A DNA stretch of 64,000 bases from Centroberyx gerrardi (lineage: Eukaryota > Chordata > Actinopteri > Beryciformes > Berycidae), in assembly GCF_048128805.1 (NCBI RefSeq), contig NC_136000.1:12668854-12732853 (forward strand). Direction: 5' to 3'. The notes beneath the pieces are model-generated. The model worked only from the letters and a program-made list of their open reading frames with translations. It searched no databases and was not told the origin of the DNA. How positions within the stretch are numbered: position 1 is the stretch's first letter; each line of letters starts with the position of its first letter. Positions 1 to 23,450 of the stretch are shown piece by piece. The position numbers and the translations under genes were made by a program.

Positions 1-314
1 ATAATTTCGTAGTTTTTGTTTTAACCTACTTATAGTCTTAGAGAATCATGGGTGGGGTTTACCTCATTAGGTCAATTTAGATGGTAGGAGGTAAGTTGTC
101 AATCACAGGGAAGAAATATTAATTTATCACTAGCCACTGTTACATGCCTCTTCAAGGATTTTAGTTATTTGCGAATGCTGTGCGACCCAGATTTGGATTA
201 TACATTGAGCTATATAGACTGTCAAGAGTAGATATATGTTTATTGGCTACAACAAAACACACATGACCGAGCTAAACAACGATAAGGTGGTGACTGTAAC
301 GTATTTGTACTTAC

Positions 315-12420
<12,106 letters not shown>

Positions 12421-13329
12421 CTTTGAAGATGGAAGATGAAAGATGCCGGTAGGGAAAGTGCTAAGGTGACCTGAGCGGGATGTGGTGCGGGGTGGAACTG
12501 CGAGCAGCCGAGGCTGGCACTCCAATCGGGTCAGGCGGAAAGCGTCGCTAGGTAGACTGGGACTAAAGCTGGCTACCTGTGCAGCTCTCTGCTGTCAGCC
12601 CGGTGCAGCAGCAGGGAAGGAACCACCTTTTTTTTCTCCATCTAATCTTAAATCCCGCGAGATCTTAGAGGAGCGCAGAGACAAGAAGATACACACGTCC
12701 TGACATAAAGTGGAGCACTATGCGAATGTGGAGTAATCAAATGGCTATAATGCCATAACTATACACTGTGCTGAATGCTTAAAACTGTGTTGTAGGTCAA
12801 GCAGTTAGACGGGCAGCTGACTAAGCCCTGACCCCAACAGACCCTGGGGCTTTAAGCAGACTTTTAATCCTATTTCAGTTTGAACTAATATAGGGTAATG
12901 GCAGTCTCACACCTGCGACACAGTGTGCTAGCCTCTCTTGTCACTAAAAGGAACTAAATGAATACTGTGTCATCCAAACTCACAGTGAGTGGCCTGGGAC
13001 TAATTATCTGAACTCAGAAATCCCAGTTCAGACCAGCAATAGGCTATGCGCATGCTTGTGCATGACTAATATTAGGTCTTTAGGCTTTAATTGATGTCAG
13101 GCTGCCAGCTGATCTCCAGGTTCCTGTGTCTTATCCTTTTACCAACTTACACCGCCTATTAGCCTGGCCATTGTATGTTGACATTAGAGGGTGGAGGCTG
13201 CTGGTTATTTATTGTTGTTTTTGCAGTCTCCCACCAAATAAAGTCTACTTTTTAATTTTGTCATTAAAGAAATGTATGTTTTATCATGGAAACATTTACA
13301 GGATTCCACTGTGCATGTGTGCTGAAAAG
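12421..13329 (-). promoter_or_regulatory. nptn 5' UTR/promoter region and flank
   Basis: Sequence upstream of the chosen nptn start. The part at 12440-12700 is more GC-rich than its surroundings, as expected for a 5' UTR and promoter, but there is no clear TATA box or start site. From 12700 to the edge of the duplicated island at about 13330 I see no feature. Confidence 0.45.
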
Positions 13330-14605
13330 GGTGGATGTGTATTTAGGATATTTCCAAGTAAACTGGTGTGCTTGTTTAAAAAGCTGCTTACTAAAACTGC
13401 AAGGCCTAGCTGAATCTTATAGCCTACCAGGACTATGCCATCTCAGTCCTCTCTTCACTGTTCATCTTCAGTGTAATACCTGGAGAACAATTGAAACTGA
13501 AGGAGGATGAAACTGCTGTAATTTTAGCAAGTTCAAATAACCTACAGATTAATTCTGATATTTATAAGGAAAAGCTTTGTGCATATAACAGTGAGCTCAA
13601 ACGCGCCAAGCAAAACTCAAAATAATAAGAACAGTGCACACATCCTATTCTCAACAATTGATAGTCTAATTAATCATAGAGATTGCAGTTGCTTTCAGTG
13701 ATAAAATCATCAACATCAGAAGCACCTAGGTTTACTCCTGGGGAGGGGATGGCAACTTTTAAAATAATTGACTCCTCTGAGCTCCTTGAAGTTGTGGGGC
13801 AGCTTAAATCTTCTACTTGCCCCCTAGATCCTCTGCACACGTCTTTTTTTAAATCCCTGCTTCACTGTCTTTCCGATGAAATACTTACAATAGTTAACAG
13901 TTCACTACAATCCAGAGTTTTTCCCAGCTGCTTTACAAATGCTATCATGAAACCCTACTGAAGAAATCTAGTTTAGATCCCTATGTCTTCAGTAACTACA
14001 GGCCTATTTCCAACCTCCCATTTCTTGGTAATATTCTTGAAAAGGTTGTTTACAAACAATTACACTACTACTTATCCACTAATAATATCTATGACAACTT
14101 TCAGTCTGGATTCCGTGCCCTTGTAAAGGTGATCAACGACCTTCGGATGAGCACCGATGCAAGAATGCTCTCTGTACTTGTATTAGGCCTACTTGATTTA
14201 AGTGCAGCATTTGACACAATAGACCACAACATTATTATGGAAAGGCTTCAGAATTGGGTTGGCTTATCTAGCTCCGTTCTGGACTGGTTTAGATCTTACC
14301 TGAGTGGGAGAAATTACTTTGTTTCTCTTGGTAACTATAAGTCTGATAATGTTGATATTTTATGCAGGGTGCCACAAGGGTCAATTCTAGGACCACTCTT
14401 GTTCAATCTGTCCATGTTACCTCTCACACATATCATCAAAAAACATGGAATTTGTTACCATACTTATGCTGATGATACACAGCTTTTTATTTCCCTGTCT
14501 CCTAGAGATTTTAGCCCCTTAAATGCACTGCTTGACTGTCTAAAGGATATAAACTTCTGGATATATTTATGTTGCAAAACCCGAGAGCTTGTAGACTTGA
14601 TGTGA

Positions 14606-15711
14606 GAACTTGTAGAATACGATGTGAGAACTTGTAGAATAAATATGAACTTGTATGTTGAAATTTTCACTCACAAAAAATATTCACACACCCATGTTCT
14701 GAATTTGAAGTCACAGACAAAAATTCATAAATGTGTAAATTGATACTTAGATAAATACAATGACAGCTGCAAACTTATAAGGCTACATTTACTCATATTT
14801 ATTCTTGTATTTAGTTAATTTGCCAGTAGCCTACAACCACAGCTCGGTGATTATAACCTCTCAAATTGGTCATTGCAACTTCACAAATGCGATCTCATCA
14901 CAAACTGTCGAATTTGCACGCCTTGACTTTTGCAACACTTCCTGCGATGAATGTGTTGCAGAACTATCTTGTGCACCTGTAGCTGTTGATGTGAGATGGC
15001 TATGTGTATGATAAGGAAGGACTTATACCATACGCGTATGATAACATATGGATAACATATGGCGTAGTATAAGAGATGTACACAAAAGGATAATCGGTCT
15101 GCCCTAGAGTGAGATCGTTTTGATTGGTCATCATCAAACACATTTGTTATGTGAGAAATTTTACAGTCTATGTGAGAAACATGGAACTGTACGTGGCTCG
15201 CAGCGCTCGCCATACATTTGTAGTCCTTTGAAATCAGACTAGCAGTGCCGTTGGAGGATGCGACCTCTGCTGTTCATTCTTTTCACAGGCAGGTTAGCCT
15301 AGCGTTAGGTTTTTGCTAATATGGTTTACATTTATGCTTTAAAACTCATAAACGCGCTGTTGTCTTGTCAAGATTATCTTATATAACAGTGTGTATGAAT
15401 ACCGTAAGCCTGCGTTGAACACAGGGGTTATTTTCGGCATCAGACCTAAACCAAAACGCATTGAAGTGGGGATGCGACCAACAAACCATGACAGAGCTGA
15501 CATGCACGCACCCCCCACCCCCCCCCACCCCCCCCCCTCTCCCCCGCTCTGCTCTTGCACATCAACAGCTACAGTTGCACAATTTAGTTTTGCAACACAT
15601 TTATCGCAGGAAGTGTTGCAAAAGTCAAGGCGTGTGTGAATATTTTTTGTGAGTGAAAATTTCAACATTCATATTTATTCTACAAGTTCTCACATCGTAT
15701 TCTACAAGTTC
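14606..15711. mobile_element. non-autonomous DNA transposon with long terminal inverted repeats, nested in a LINE
   Basis: The left end (14606-14695) starts GAACTTGTAGAATACGATGT and reappears inverted at the right end (15632-15711). The inverted pairing resumes further in: 14918-15000 (GCCTTGACTTTTGCAACACT) against about 15555-15635. An extra stretch of about 220 bp sits in the left arm. The motif GAACTTGTAGAAT is repeated at each tip. No transposase frame is visible. I cannot assign a superfamily because the target duplication is not clear. Confidence 0.75.
15508..15548. repeat. C-rich tract (G-quadruplex potential on the minus strand)
   Basis: Runs of 5-10 C separated by single A or T bases, ending in a CT-rich stretch. 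It lies inside the inverted-repeat transposon. The complementary strand has at least four G-runs in close succession. Confidence 0.7.
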
Positions 15712-17159
15712 CTTCGTATATGAGATATGTATGTATATGTATATGTGTATGCATGTGTATATGTATATACTGTATGTATATGTAGAGATATGTGTGTATG
15801 TATATTGTATACATATCTGTGTATTTACATGCTTTAAATTATTAACTCTCTGCTTCTTGTTTATAAAGCACTTTGAACTGCCCTGGTATGAATAAAATTT
15901 GACTTGACTTGTGGTTGAAGTGCCTGCTTCAGTATCAAGAATTTGAATGTTGAGACCCTGATAGAGAAATAGGTATTCTGCTTGGTAATCAAAAACATGC
16001 AACTGCCATCAGAATAACTTTGAGTCTTAAACTAATGCTTTGCTCTGTAAAGAAATAAATTAGAATATGAGGCACTGATAAAACCTTGCCACAAGGTTTA
16101 TACCTTAGCCTAAAAGGGAAAGTTGCTCAGTTTTACCCAGGAAATGTCTAGGGAAGGAAGCCCATATAAAGAATGAATATGCATATGAAAGAAAGAAAAA
16201 AAAAAAAAAAAACTGAGCAGTAAAGAGAGAGCAACAAAACAAAAACTGAGCAGTAAAGAGATAGCTTCCTTTCAAGGAAACTCAAGCCTTCAAGTAGAGT
16301 TTTTTTTAAAATACCGAGAGATAGTTTTGGTCCCATTTTTAATTCTGGTGAGTACCAATTGTATTACATGGAGCATGAAAGGGCCCTATAAGGGTGTTTA
16401 ATATGCTAGGGTTGGTCTAATCACTGTATAGCAGACTTGACATTTTTTTAATACTCTTAAGAAAAATTATTTTATTTAACCTGCATGGCAGAGTGAGAGT
16501 TTGAGGTCGAGGCTGCAGTTGTAATTGATGTTTGTAAGCGTTCAACATTGTTAAAACTGTGAAAAGGATTTGTTACTACAAGATTTCCTGCTGACCAGAG
16601 CAAATATTCTGAAAACATCACTTATCGGGGCATCTCAACTCACTCAGATTCTACAGTGCTTGACACAAATATTATAATGATTTCTACTTCTCATATCTCA
16701 ATGATGAAAACATTGGTTATTTAAAAAAAAAAAAATCAACAATCAACACTTGACAGTTATGGATGAGTGTAGTTAACTTAATTGAAAATGAAAATGTAAT
16801 CCCACATTAGTATTTTCATTTTCCACTTATGCATGCATTATTTTGGTCAAAATAAAAAACAAATTCAATTCAGTAATCTAATTTGTATTTGAATTTTCAT
16901 GTAGGCCTACTGGTCTGTACATTCACACCCACTAGGTCCATCTACACAGCCCCAATATTAAATTGTTAATGAAAAAGCCATTTGAGCTTTCATTTTCAAA
17001 CACATGCCCCACTATATGGTTAACAGTATTCAAATGTTCATTCAAAATTGAAAATTAAAATGCGATAAAACAATTGCAACCTATTTTTGTTTTTGCAAAT
17101 GTGTGCAACATTGAAGTCATTTAAATTGGGGTATAATTTAAAATTGTGTGCTAGCCCAT

Positions 17160-17580
17160 GGGGAGGGCTTGTGGTGTCGACCCGTCTCGGGTCGAGGTCT
17201 TATGGGCTTCGGAGCATGCAATTCGGGAGTGGGCCACATCTCCCATAGTGAGATACCGAATGAGGTTTGAAAGAGAACTTTAGGTTATTAGGGTAACCCC
17301 GGTTCTCTGATAACCGAGTGAGGTATCTCACAATATTGCCCTGCTTGCATATGTAGGGTACGTGGAAGAAATACGCTTGAGAATAACGGGTGCAGCGCCG
17401 CGGGCGCTTATAAAGGGGGACGGGCTGGCCCGTGCATCTCAAGATGATTGGTCTGTCTCACGACAGACGTGGTGTTATTGGAGCTTCCATGATTGGTCAC
17501 GCCAGAAGGCGCTTCCCATAGTGAGATACCTCATTCGGTTATCAGAGAACGGGGGTTACCCTAGTAACCTAAAGATATTC
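17160..17580. mobile_element. foldback/MITE-like repeat beside CALHM copy 1
   Basis: The segment at 17278-17345 (CTTTAGGTTATTAGGGTAAC, then TTCTCTGATAACCGA and GAGGTATCTCAC) returns inverted at 17510-17575. A second half-palindrome starts at 17234 (CCCATAGTGAGATACC), and a short perfect hairpin TCGACCCG-TCT-CGGGTCGA lies near 17177. The corresponding place in duplication copy 2 (29440-29690) lacks it and has other sequence, so it arrived after the duplication or replaced a segment. Confidence 0.7.
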
Positions 17581-17827
17581 TGTTTAAAAGGCAAAGACAC
17601 CACAGCATAGTAGAAGTAGTGAAAGCTGTCATCACTTAACTGTTTTATGTGCTTCCATTGACTATGCATTGAAAATAGCCAACAGAGCAGCACCACAATA
17701 TGGCCCTCTGACTGCAAGGCAAACCTCCCCACAAAAAGTATTATTAATGCATCACTGCTTTTTCATAAATGTGCACCTTCTCACTGACTTTTCATCCGCA
17801 GTTTTCTCTTTTTATGTAGAATTTAGT

Positions 17828-18529
17828 ATGGAAAGAAGACAACAATGGCTCGCAAGACTGAAGAGTGAAATTGGAAAGAGCCCTCTTGTGTCAAATGTGG
17901 CTTTTGGCTTCATCCTCATGGGCTTGGAGAAGTTAATGGAGGTGGAGTTTGAGTGTCCTTGCAATCCCAGATGGAACAGACTGTTTTCGTCTGCATTCTT
18001 TGTCATTCCCGCCGTTATGGCTTTTACACTGATGCTGATCGTACATGGATGCAGGCGGGACAGGTGTCTAAGAATATGTATCAGCATTGTCCCTCCCATA
18101 GTGTGGCTGATCCTGCTGTTCTTCGACGGCCAATACTTTGCCTGTGCAATGACAGACTGGTGGGGCAGATTTGTTGTTGTTGACAAGGCTGCTCCTCAGA
18201 AATGGTGTGAGCCAACCAACCATAGCTCATCACAAGAACTAATGATTCGCTCTCAGGAATTCTTTGTTACGTCTCAGGTGAGGAAAAATCTGATGTCTTT
18301 AAAAATGTTTGGTTTTGGCATCTGTCCAGAATTGATGTGTGAAAAGAGAGCAGCAACTTTTTCCAAAATTTGGTCTTATTCTGTTGTTTGTCTATGGTCC
18401 ATGCTTTAGATTATCGGAATTTGTATGCTCATAATCGTCTGCCTGGGACTCATAGTGTATGCGATCAAAGAGAGCTGCAAAGAGGAAGAGCAACCCCACG
18501 GACTCAACAACACTTATGAGATGACTTGA
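17828..18529 (+). CDS. CALHM/FAM26-family channel-like protein without C-terminal domain, copy 1
   Basis: Two coding exons, 17828-18277 and 18410-18529, joined in phase 0 by GTGAGG...TTTAG, give 189 residues. Family marks: a helix ending LEKLMEVEF, then the CPCNPRWN motif that matches the CPC motif of CALHM proteins. There follow a second membrane helix (FFVIPAVMAFTLMLIV), a third (IVPPIVWLILLFF) followed by CAMTDWW, a cysteine in WCEPTN, and a fourth helix in exon 2. The four helices and cysteine spacing fit CALHM6-like members, which form large-pore channels. The frame stops 20 residues after helix 4 (ending NNTYEMT), whereas family members usually run 310-340 residues with a cytoplasmic assembly domain. 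The start has an A at -3 and G at +4. An AG just upstream of it suggests a non-coding 5' exon. Function unproven. Confidence 0.78.
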
Positions 18530-19925
18530 GTTTGCCAGCAGTCTTTTCTGACACCTTCCCACTGAATCCAAAGTGACATCCTATCTCTCCTCTAACTTGA
18601 GAATGGAAATTTTACTTTGAGAAAGATGTTATTTTTCTGATGTGTTGTTTGTTTGGAGATTGATCGGTCTAGCTTTTAAAAATCTTCCCAGTCAGTCTGA
18701 AGATTTTTTTTCCTTGTTCCACTTAGAAGAAAAAAAAGCTAAAATTCTGTTAATTTTTTTGTGTTGTCTGAAATTGGAAGTAAAGTCAAAGAAATGAAAA
18801 GTGGAATACATTTTGATCCTCATAGTTTCTTCATGAATTACTCTAAATATCTATGCAAAAATGTCATATTTGAATTAAACAGTCTCATTTAAATATTATG
18901 TAATTCCATGCAAAAGATGTAAAGATAAGGATTGCTGTAAATAGTCTCACTTACATGTTAAGTATTGCTTTCTCTTATTAACCAGTTGCATGTATCAGCC
19001 TTGTTTTGTTTTGTTTTTTGTTTTTTTTTTAAGAGAGAATTTGACAAGAAATCACTGAAATACTTTGGGAATGTGTTTAGCATAGAACATGTGTCTCATT
19101 TTATTGTTGCTCACAGTATGCAGATTTCTCAAAGCTCATTTTTAAGATCTGGATTAAAGCTGTAATCATATTTTTTCTACTAACATGCTTGTCTGTCATT
19201 ATCATCACTAAAAATCAACGTTTATTTACTCACTATTTTGGCCATGATGTATGTTGAGAGAGATGGTCCAGGGGCCAAGCTATTGTGTAGGTTGGATGGG
19301 GGGTGTGGGCCTCCTCAGGAAGTACAGCCTGCTCTGTCCTTTCCTGTAGAGAGCCTCAGTGTTGTCCGACCGGGCTTCCTGCTCCTTCTAAAGTTTAGGG
19401 GATGTCTCTGTTACACCCTGCAGTACTTACTTATCAGGAGGCTTTTCCAGTGTACATATATTTATCCAATATCCAGGTGCATAAAATACCAGGATGTTAT
19501 ACTTATTTTTGCATTCTTATGAGTATATATTGGGGAAAATACTACACAGGAAATGGTGCAGTTTCACCCAAAATGGTGTGTTAGTCATGGCAAACTCAAC
19601 AACTCACAGAAAACAACATGTAAATTAGCATCAGCTTCAACATGGATCGAGTTTTGCATGCTGACATTGTCAAGCAAATACTGTGTGTGAGTACTGTGGC
19701 TAGCACACAGTAGATGCTAATTCTCTGACTATATCTTAGCTTTTCAAAAGCCTGTCTGTCTTCATGCAGACCTTGAGACAACTCCCTCCCTGCTCAGAGC
19801 TCACAGATCAGACCTGGACAAGGATAAACTGGTCCAGGAGCTGCTGCTGCTGCTGGTTGCAATCATCTCCTCATTTTGGTTGTTGTCCAGGTTGTGCCCT
19901 TTTAACTAGAATAAAATACAACTGA
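18530..19925 (+). other. CALHM copy 1 3' region
   Basis: Non-coding, AT-rich sequence that continues the duplication: 18530-18900 matches 30885-31300, and 19390-19925 matches 32041-32560. It probably contains the CALHM 3' UTR. A T-run lies at about 19005-19033. No other gene is seen. Confidence 0.6.
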
Positions 19926-20044
19926 AGATTAGATTTAACTTTATTGTCATTGCACAGAGTACAAGTGCTAAGACAATGAAATGCAGTTTAGCATCTAACC
20001 AGAAGTGCAAAAGAAGCAGTAAAAGTGCAGTGCAATGTAATGTA

Positions 20045-20045
20045 C

Positions 20046-20114
<69 letters not shown>

Positions 20115-20131
20115 CATATATATATATATAA
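20045..20131. repeat. (TA)n microsatellite
   Basis: Nearly pure TA dinucleotides with a few C and G interruptions, in the LINE 3' tail. Confidence 0.95.
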
Positions 20132-20559
20132 AATAAGCTATAAGGGTAGTATGAATGTGCTAAGATATATAGAGTATGAACAGTATTAACAGTATCAACA
20201 GTATGAACAGTGGATATGAGTATGCAAGATATATGAATATGCAAGATGTATATAATAATATATATAGTATATTCAGTATGGTGTATATACAGTATGAACA
20301 GTATTAACAGAATGAACAGTATGAACAGAGTGGTATGAATACGCTAAGTATATAAATAGAATAAATTATAAGGGGTAGTATGAGTGTGCTAAGATAAATA
20401 ACAGTATAAATAACAGATAAATAACAGTATGAACAGTATAGTATGAGTGTGCTAAGATAAATAACAGTGAACAGTATAAACAGTATAAACAGTATGAACA
20501 GTGGATATGAAATGCAAGATATATACAGTATATAGTATAAACAGTATGGTGTATAGTAT

Positions 20560-20962
20560 TGTCACAGCCCAGGCTCAATGGACTTGACAAAAAGGGAGAC
20601 CACACATGTTTCAAAATAATACAACAAAATATTTATTGTAACCTAACTAAATAAATGATCAAAAATGAAATAAGGGTGTAAGTCTGTAACATCAGTAGTG
20701 AGTGCAATGCCTGGGTGAGTGTAAAGTGTGGTGTGGGGGTGTTGTATGGTGCTAGAAAAGAACCAAAAGGGGAGCATAAGCTCAAACCAACCAAAAGGGG
20801 GGAGAGGAGAAAGAGAGTGAGGGAGAGAGAGCAGCCGTCTTAAATAGCCTGGGATCCACCCATCCCAGGTGCCCCACGTTATCAGGGACACTCCCACTCT
20901 GCCTGTCAATTACCTGCAACAAAACACAACCAGGAAGCACACAGAGTGGGAGGGCTGTCACA
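20560..20962 (-). repeat. 3' LTR of the Gmr1-like element
   Basis: On the minus strand it starts TGTGACAGCCC and ends GGGCTGTGACA, the expected TG...CA. A purine-rich tract (AAGAGGGGG) sits just upstream, at about 20975-20967. Length is 403 bp. No partner LTR is in the window, so the boundaries rest on the end motifs and the purine tract. Confidence 0.75.
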
Positions 20963-23450
20963 CACACCCCCTCTTAAGAACTGGGTCCCACCCAGTACCC
21001 AATTCAAGAAAATACAAAATGTCAAAAAATAAGTTTCCCTTTTCCAAACACAGGAAAACAATTATATATACACACACAACAGTCCCCTGTAGCCAATAAA
21101 TTAGGGCTACACACATATATTTAACATAGTAGGCATACATTACCATTATAGTTTAACACTCAACTGAATACTACCCAGCTACTCCAGACACCGGTCTAAC
21201 ATTCCTGTTTCCACCTCAGCAACCTGGTACCTAGGAGCAATTTAAGAGGAGGGAGAAGAACAGAAGACAAGAAAGCGGAGGAGGCAAAGTTGAATACAGT
21301 GAATTATAACAACTCATGGCAAAAGCCCACGGGACAGAGCATCTGCGAGCACATTATCTACACCTTTAATGTGGCGAACGTCCAACTGATAAGGCTGCAG
21401 AAATAATGCCCATCTCATTAGCCTTTGATTGGGGTTTTGCAATGACCGTAAGAATGTAAGGGGGTTATGGTCAGTATATACCACCAAGGAAGCCATGCCA
21501 CCCCCCAACATACACGTCAAAATGTTGGAGACCCCAAATAAGTGCAAATGCTTCTTTTTCGATGACGGAGTAATTCAACTGATACGAGTTGAACTTTTTG
21601 GAAAAGTAACCAATTGGCCGATCCACCCCGCTGTCATCGGCCTGCAACAGCACTGCACCGGCCCCCACATTACTGGCATCCACATGAAGCTTGAAAGGGT
21701 GGTCCACACGTGGCGCAGCCAGTACTGGGGCAGAGCACAGGAGGGACTTCACATTTTCAAAAGCACTTTGACAATGGGAAGACCAGACCTATTTGGCCTG
21801 AGCCTTCAGCAAATTTGTCAACGGTGCAACCACAGAGGAAAAGTTTTTACAAAAACTCCGGTAATAGCCCACCATGCCAAGAAAACGCATGAGGGCTTTC
21901 TTGGTAGTGGGTGGTGGAAACTGCTGAATGGCTTCCACTTTGGCTTGTACCGGACGCACTTCACCTTGGCCCACCACTTTACCGAGGTAAGTCACAGTGG
22001 CCTTCACAAATTCACATTTTGCCAGGTTGATTGTTAAGCGTGCCCAAACCAACCGATCGAACAGCGCGCGCACCCGCTGGAGATGTTCTTCCCAGGTATC
22101 GCTGTATACGACCACATCATCCAAATATACGGCACAACCGTCCAGCCCAGACACAACGCGGTTCATAAGCCGCTGAAAAGTGGCCAGCGCGTTCCTCAAC
22201 CCAAACAGCATTACTGTGTAAGAGTACAAACCCGCAGGTGTAATAAATGCGCAAACCTCACGCGCTCTTTCAGTTAACGGGACTTGCCAGTATCCTTTCA
22301 AAAGATCAAACTTACTAACATAATGTGCAGAACCCACCTGATCCACACAATCTTCCATTCTAGGAAGAGGAAAGGAGTCTGGCTTAGTTACATTGTCAAC
22401 CTTGCGAAAATCTGTGCATGGTCTAAAAGTCAAGTCCGGTTTTTTAACCAACATCCACATCATGTTCTATCAGATTGGTGCGTGAAGGGGTATCTGAAAA
22501 GAGAGAAGGACAACTTTTGATCAACCTGGTCATTTCATCCCTCTTAGGATCGTCCAAATGCCCCAACAGCACCTGCAAATTACTGAGAGCTTCTGAATTT
22601 TTCAGACGGCCCCGCAATACACCCTCATCAGGTGTCACCTCTCCATCCCCCTCATAAGCTGCCACCATATGAGATGAGATCACAGTATCTGTACACGTTA
22701 ACAGAACAGGTCGAACACCCTTAGACACCTCTGTCGTTACTTCAGGACCCTCTACTGAAGAAACATAGTAAGGTTTCAAAAGATTAATGTGACACAGCCT
22801 AGTGGACTTCCTCCGTTTTGGCGTCTCTATCAAATAATTGCCGTATCACATTAAAAGGACCAGTGTATTTCGCCTGAAATGGTGACCCAACAATAGGCAA
22901 CAGAGCCAGAACTTGGTCTCCTGCACTGAATTGCCTAGGTTCTGCACGGCGATCATACAGCCGCTTCATTTTTTCTTGTGCAGCCTCCAACTTCACTTTT
23001 GCCAATTCCAACGCTGCATACAACCTATGTCTAAACCCATTGACATAACTTAATAAGTTTTGTGGGGGTTGTGGTGATTTCCAACCATCAGACAGCACGG
23101 CTAACGGACCACGCACCGTATGCCCAAAGACCAAGTCATTTGGGCTAAAGCCCGTACTCTCCTGTACCACCTCTCGCAGACAAGAGTAGCCATGGCAACC
23201 CTTCCTCCCAGTCACCACCCAACTCTTTACAGTATGCGCGCATCAAAGACTTCAAAGTCTGGTGAAAACGCTCAAGCGCACCCTGGCTTTGCGCATGATA
23301 CGCCGACGCCTGGTTGTGCTTGATGTGAAGTTGTTTAAAAACTTGAGCAAACAACCGAGATGTAAAATTAGAGCCCTGGTCACTTTGTATCACCCGGGGT
23401 ATGCCAAACACTGAGATGAACTGTGTCAGAGCCCTGACCACCGATTTAGC
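20560..23450 (-). mobile_element. Gmr1-like Ty3/Gypsy LTR retrotransposon with integrase upstream of RT, 5' truncated
   Basis: Read on the minus strand, the domain order is integrase (23441-22850), reverse transcriptase (about 22440-21790), RNase H (21752-21310), short spacer, 3' LTR (20962-20560). Integrase marks: IPRVIQSDQGSNFTSRLF, YHAQSQGALERFHQTLK and a C-terminal GPF motif in AKYTGPFNVI. RT marks: FDLLKGYWQVPL, FGLRNALATFQ and YLDDVVVYSD. RNase H marks: LHVDASNVGAGAVLLQ, YTDHNPLTFL and VLADALSR. Standard Gypsy elements have integrase last. Integrase-first order with Gypsy-type RT is the hallmark of the Gmr1 group described from deuterostomes. Frames shift near 23150, 22830, 22460 and 21760, some codons are missing before the RT, and the 5' LTR, gag and protease are absent. 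Dead copy. Confidence 0.85.

Larger units (their letters stand above)
13536..15927 (+). mobile_element. L2/CR1-like LINE fragment, interrupted and frameshifted
   Basis: Reverse-transcriptase remnants on the plus strand: SNYRPISNLP near 14000, LDLSAAFDTIDH near 14195, VPQGSILGPLLF near 14370 and YADDTQLF near 14465. The frame breaks near 13960, internal codons are missing near 14120, and the ORF is cut near 14570. A typical 3' tail (AAAGCACTTTGAACTGCC) lies at 15867-15884, beyond a 1.1-kb inserted transposon. It sits in copy 1 of the CALHM block and is absent from copy 2, with about TTCA repeated at its edges. Dead copy. Confidence 0.8.

Noticed and set aside
12421-12525. Upstream ATG at 12525 as the nptn start
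   Set aside because: It would put 35 polar and basic residues before the hydrophobic signal segment. The ATG at 12420 gives a normal signal peptide. Both are in frame, so this is a preference.
17828-18529. Assignment of the short four-helix proteins to the MS4A/CD20 or claudin families
   Set aside because: The CPC motif after helix 1 and the later paired cysteines match CALHM/FAM26; claudin W-GLW-C-C and MS4A motifs are absent.
21310-23441. Reading the integrase-first order as a local inversion or a chimera of two elements
   Set aside because: All domains are on one strand, follow each other closely and lead into a purine tract and LTR, which fits one element of the Gmr1 group. A chimera is not fully excluded without other copies.
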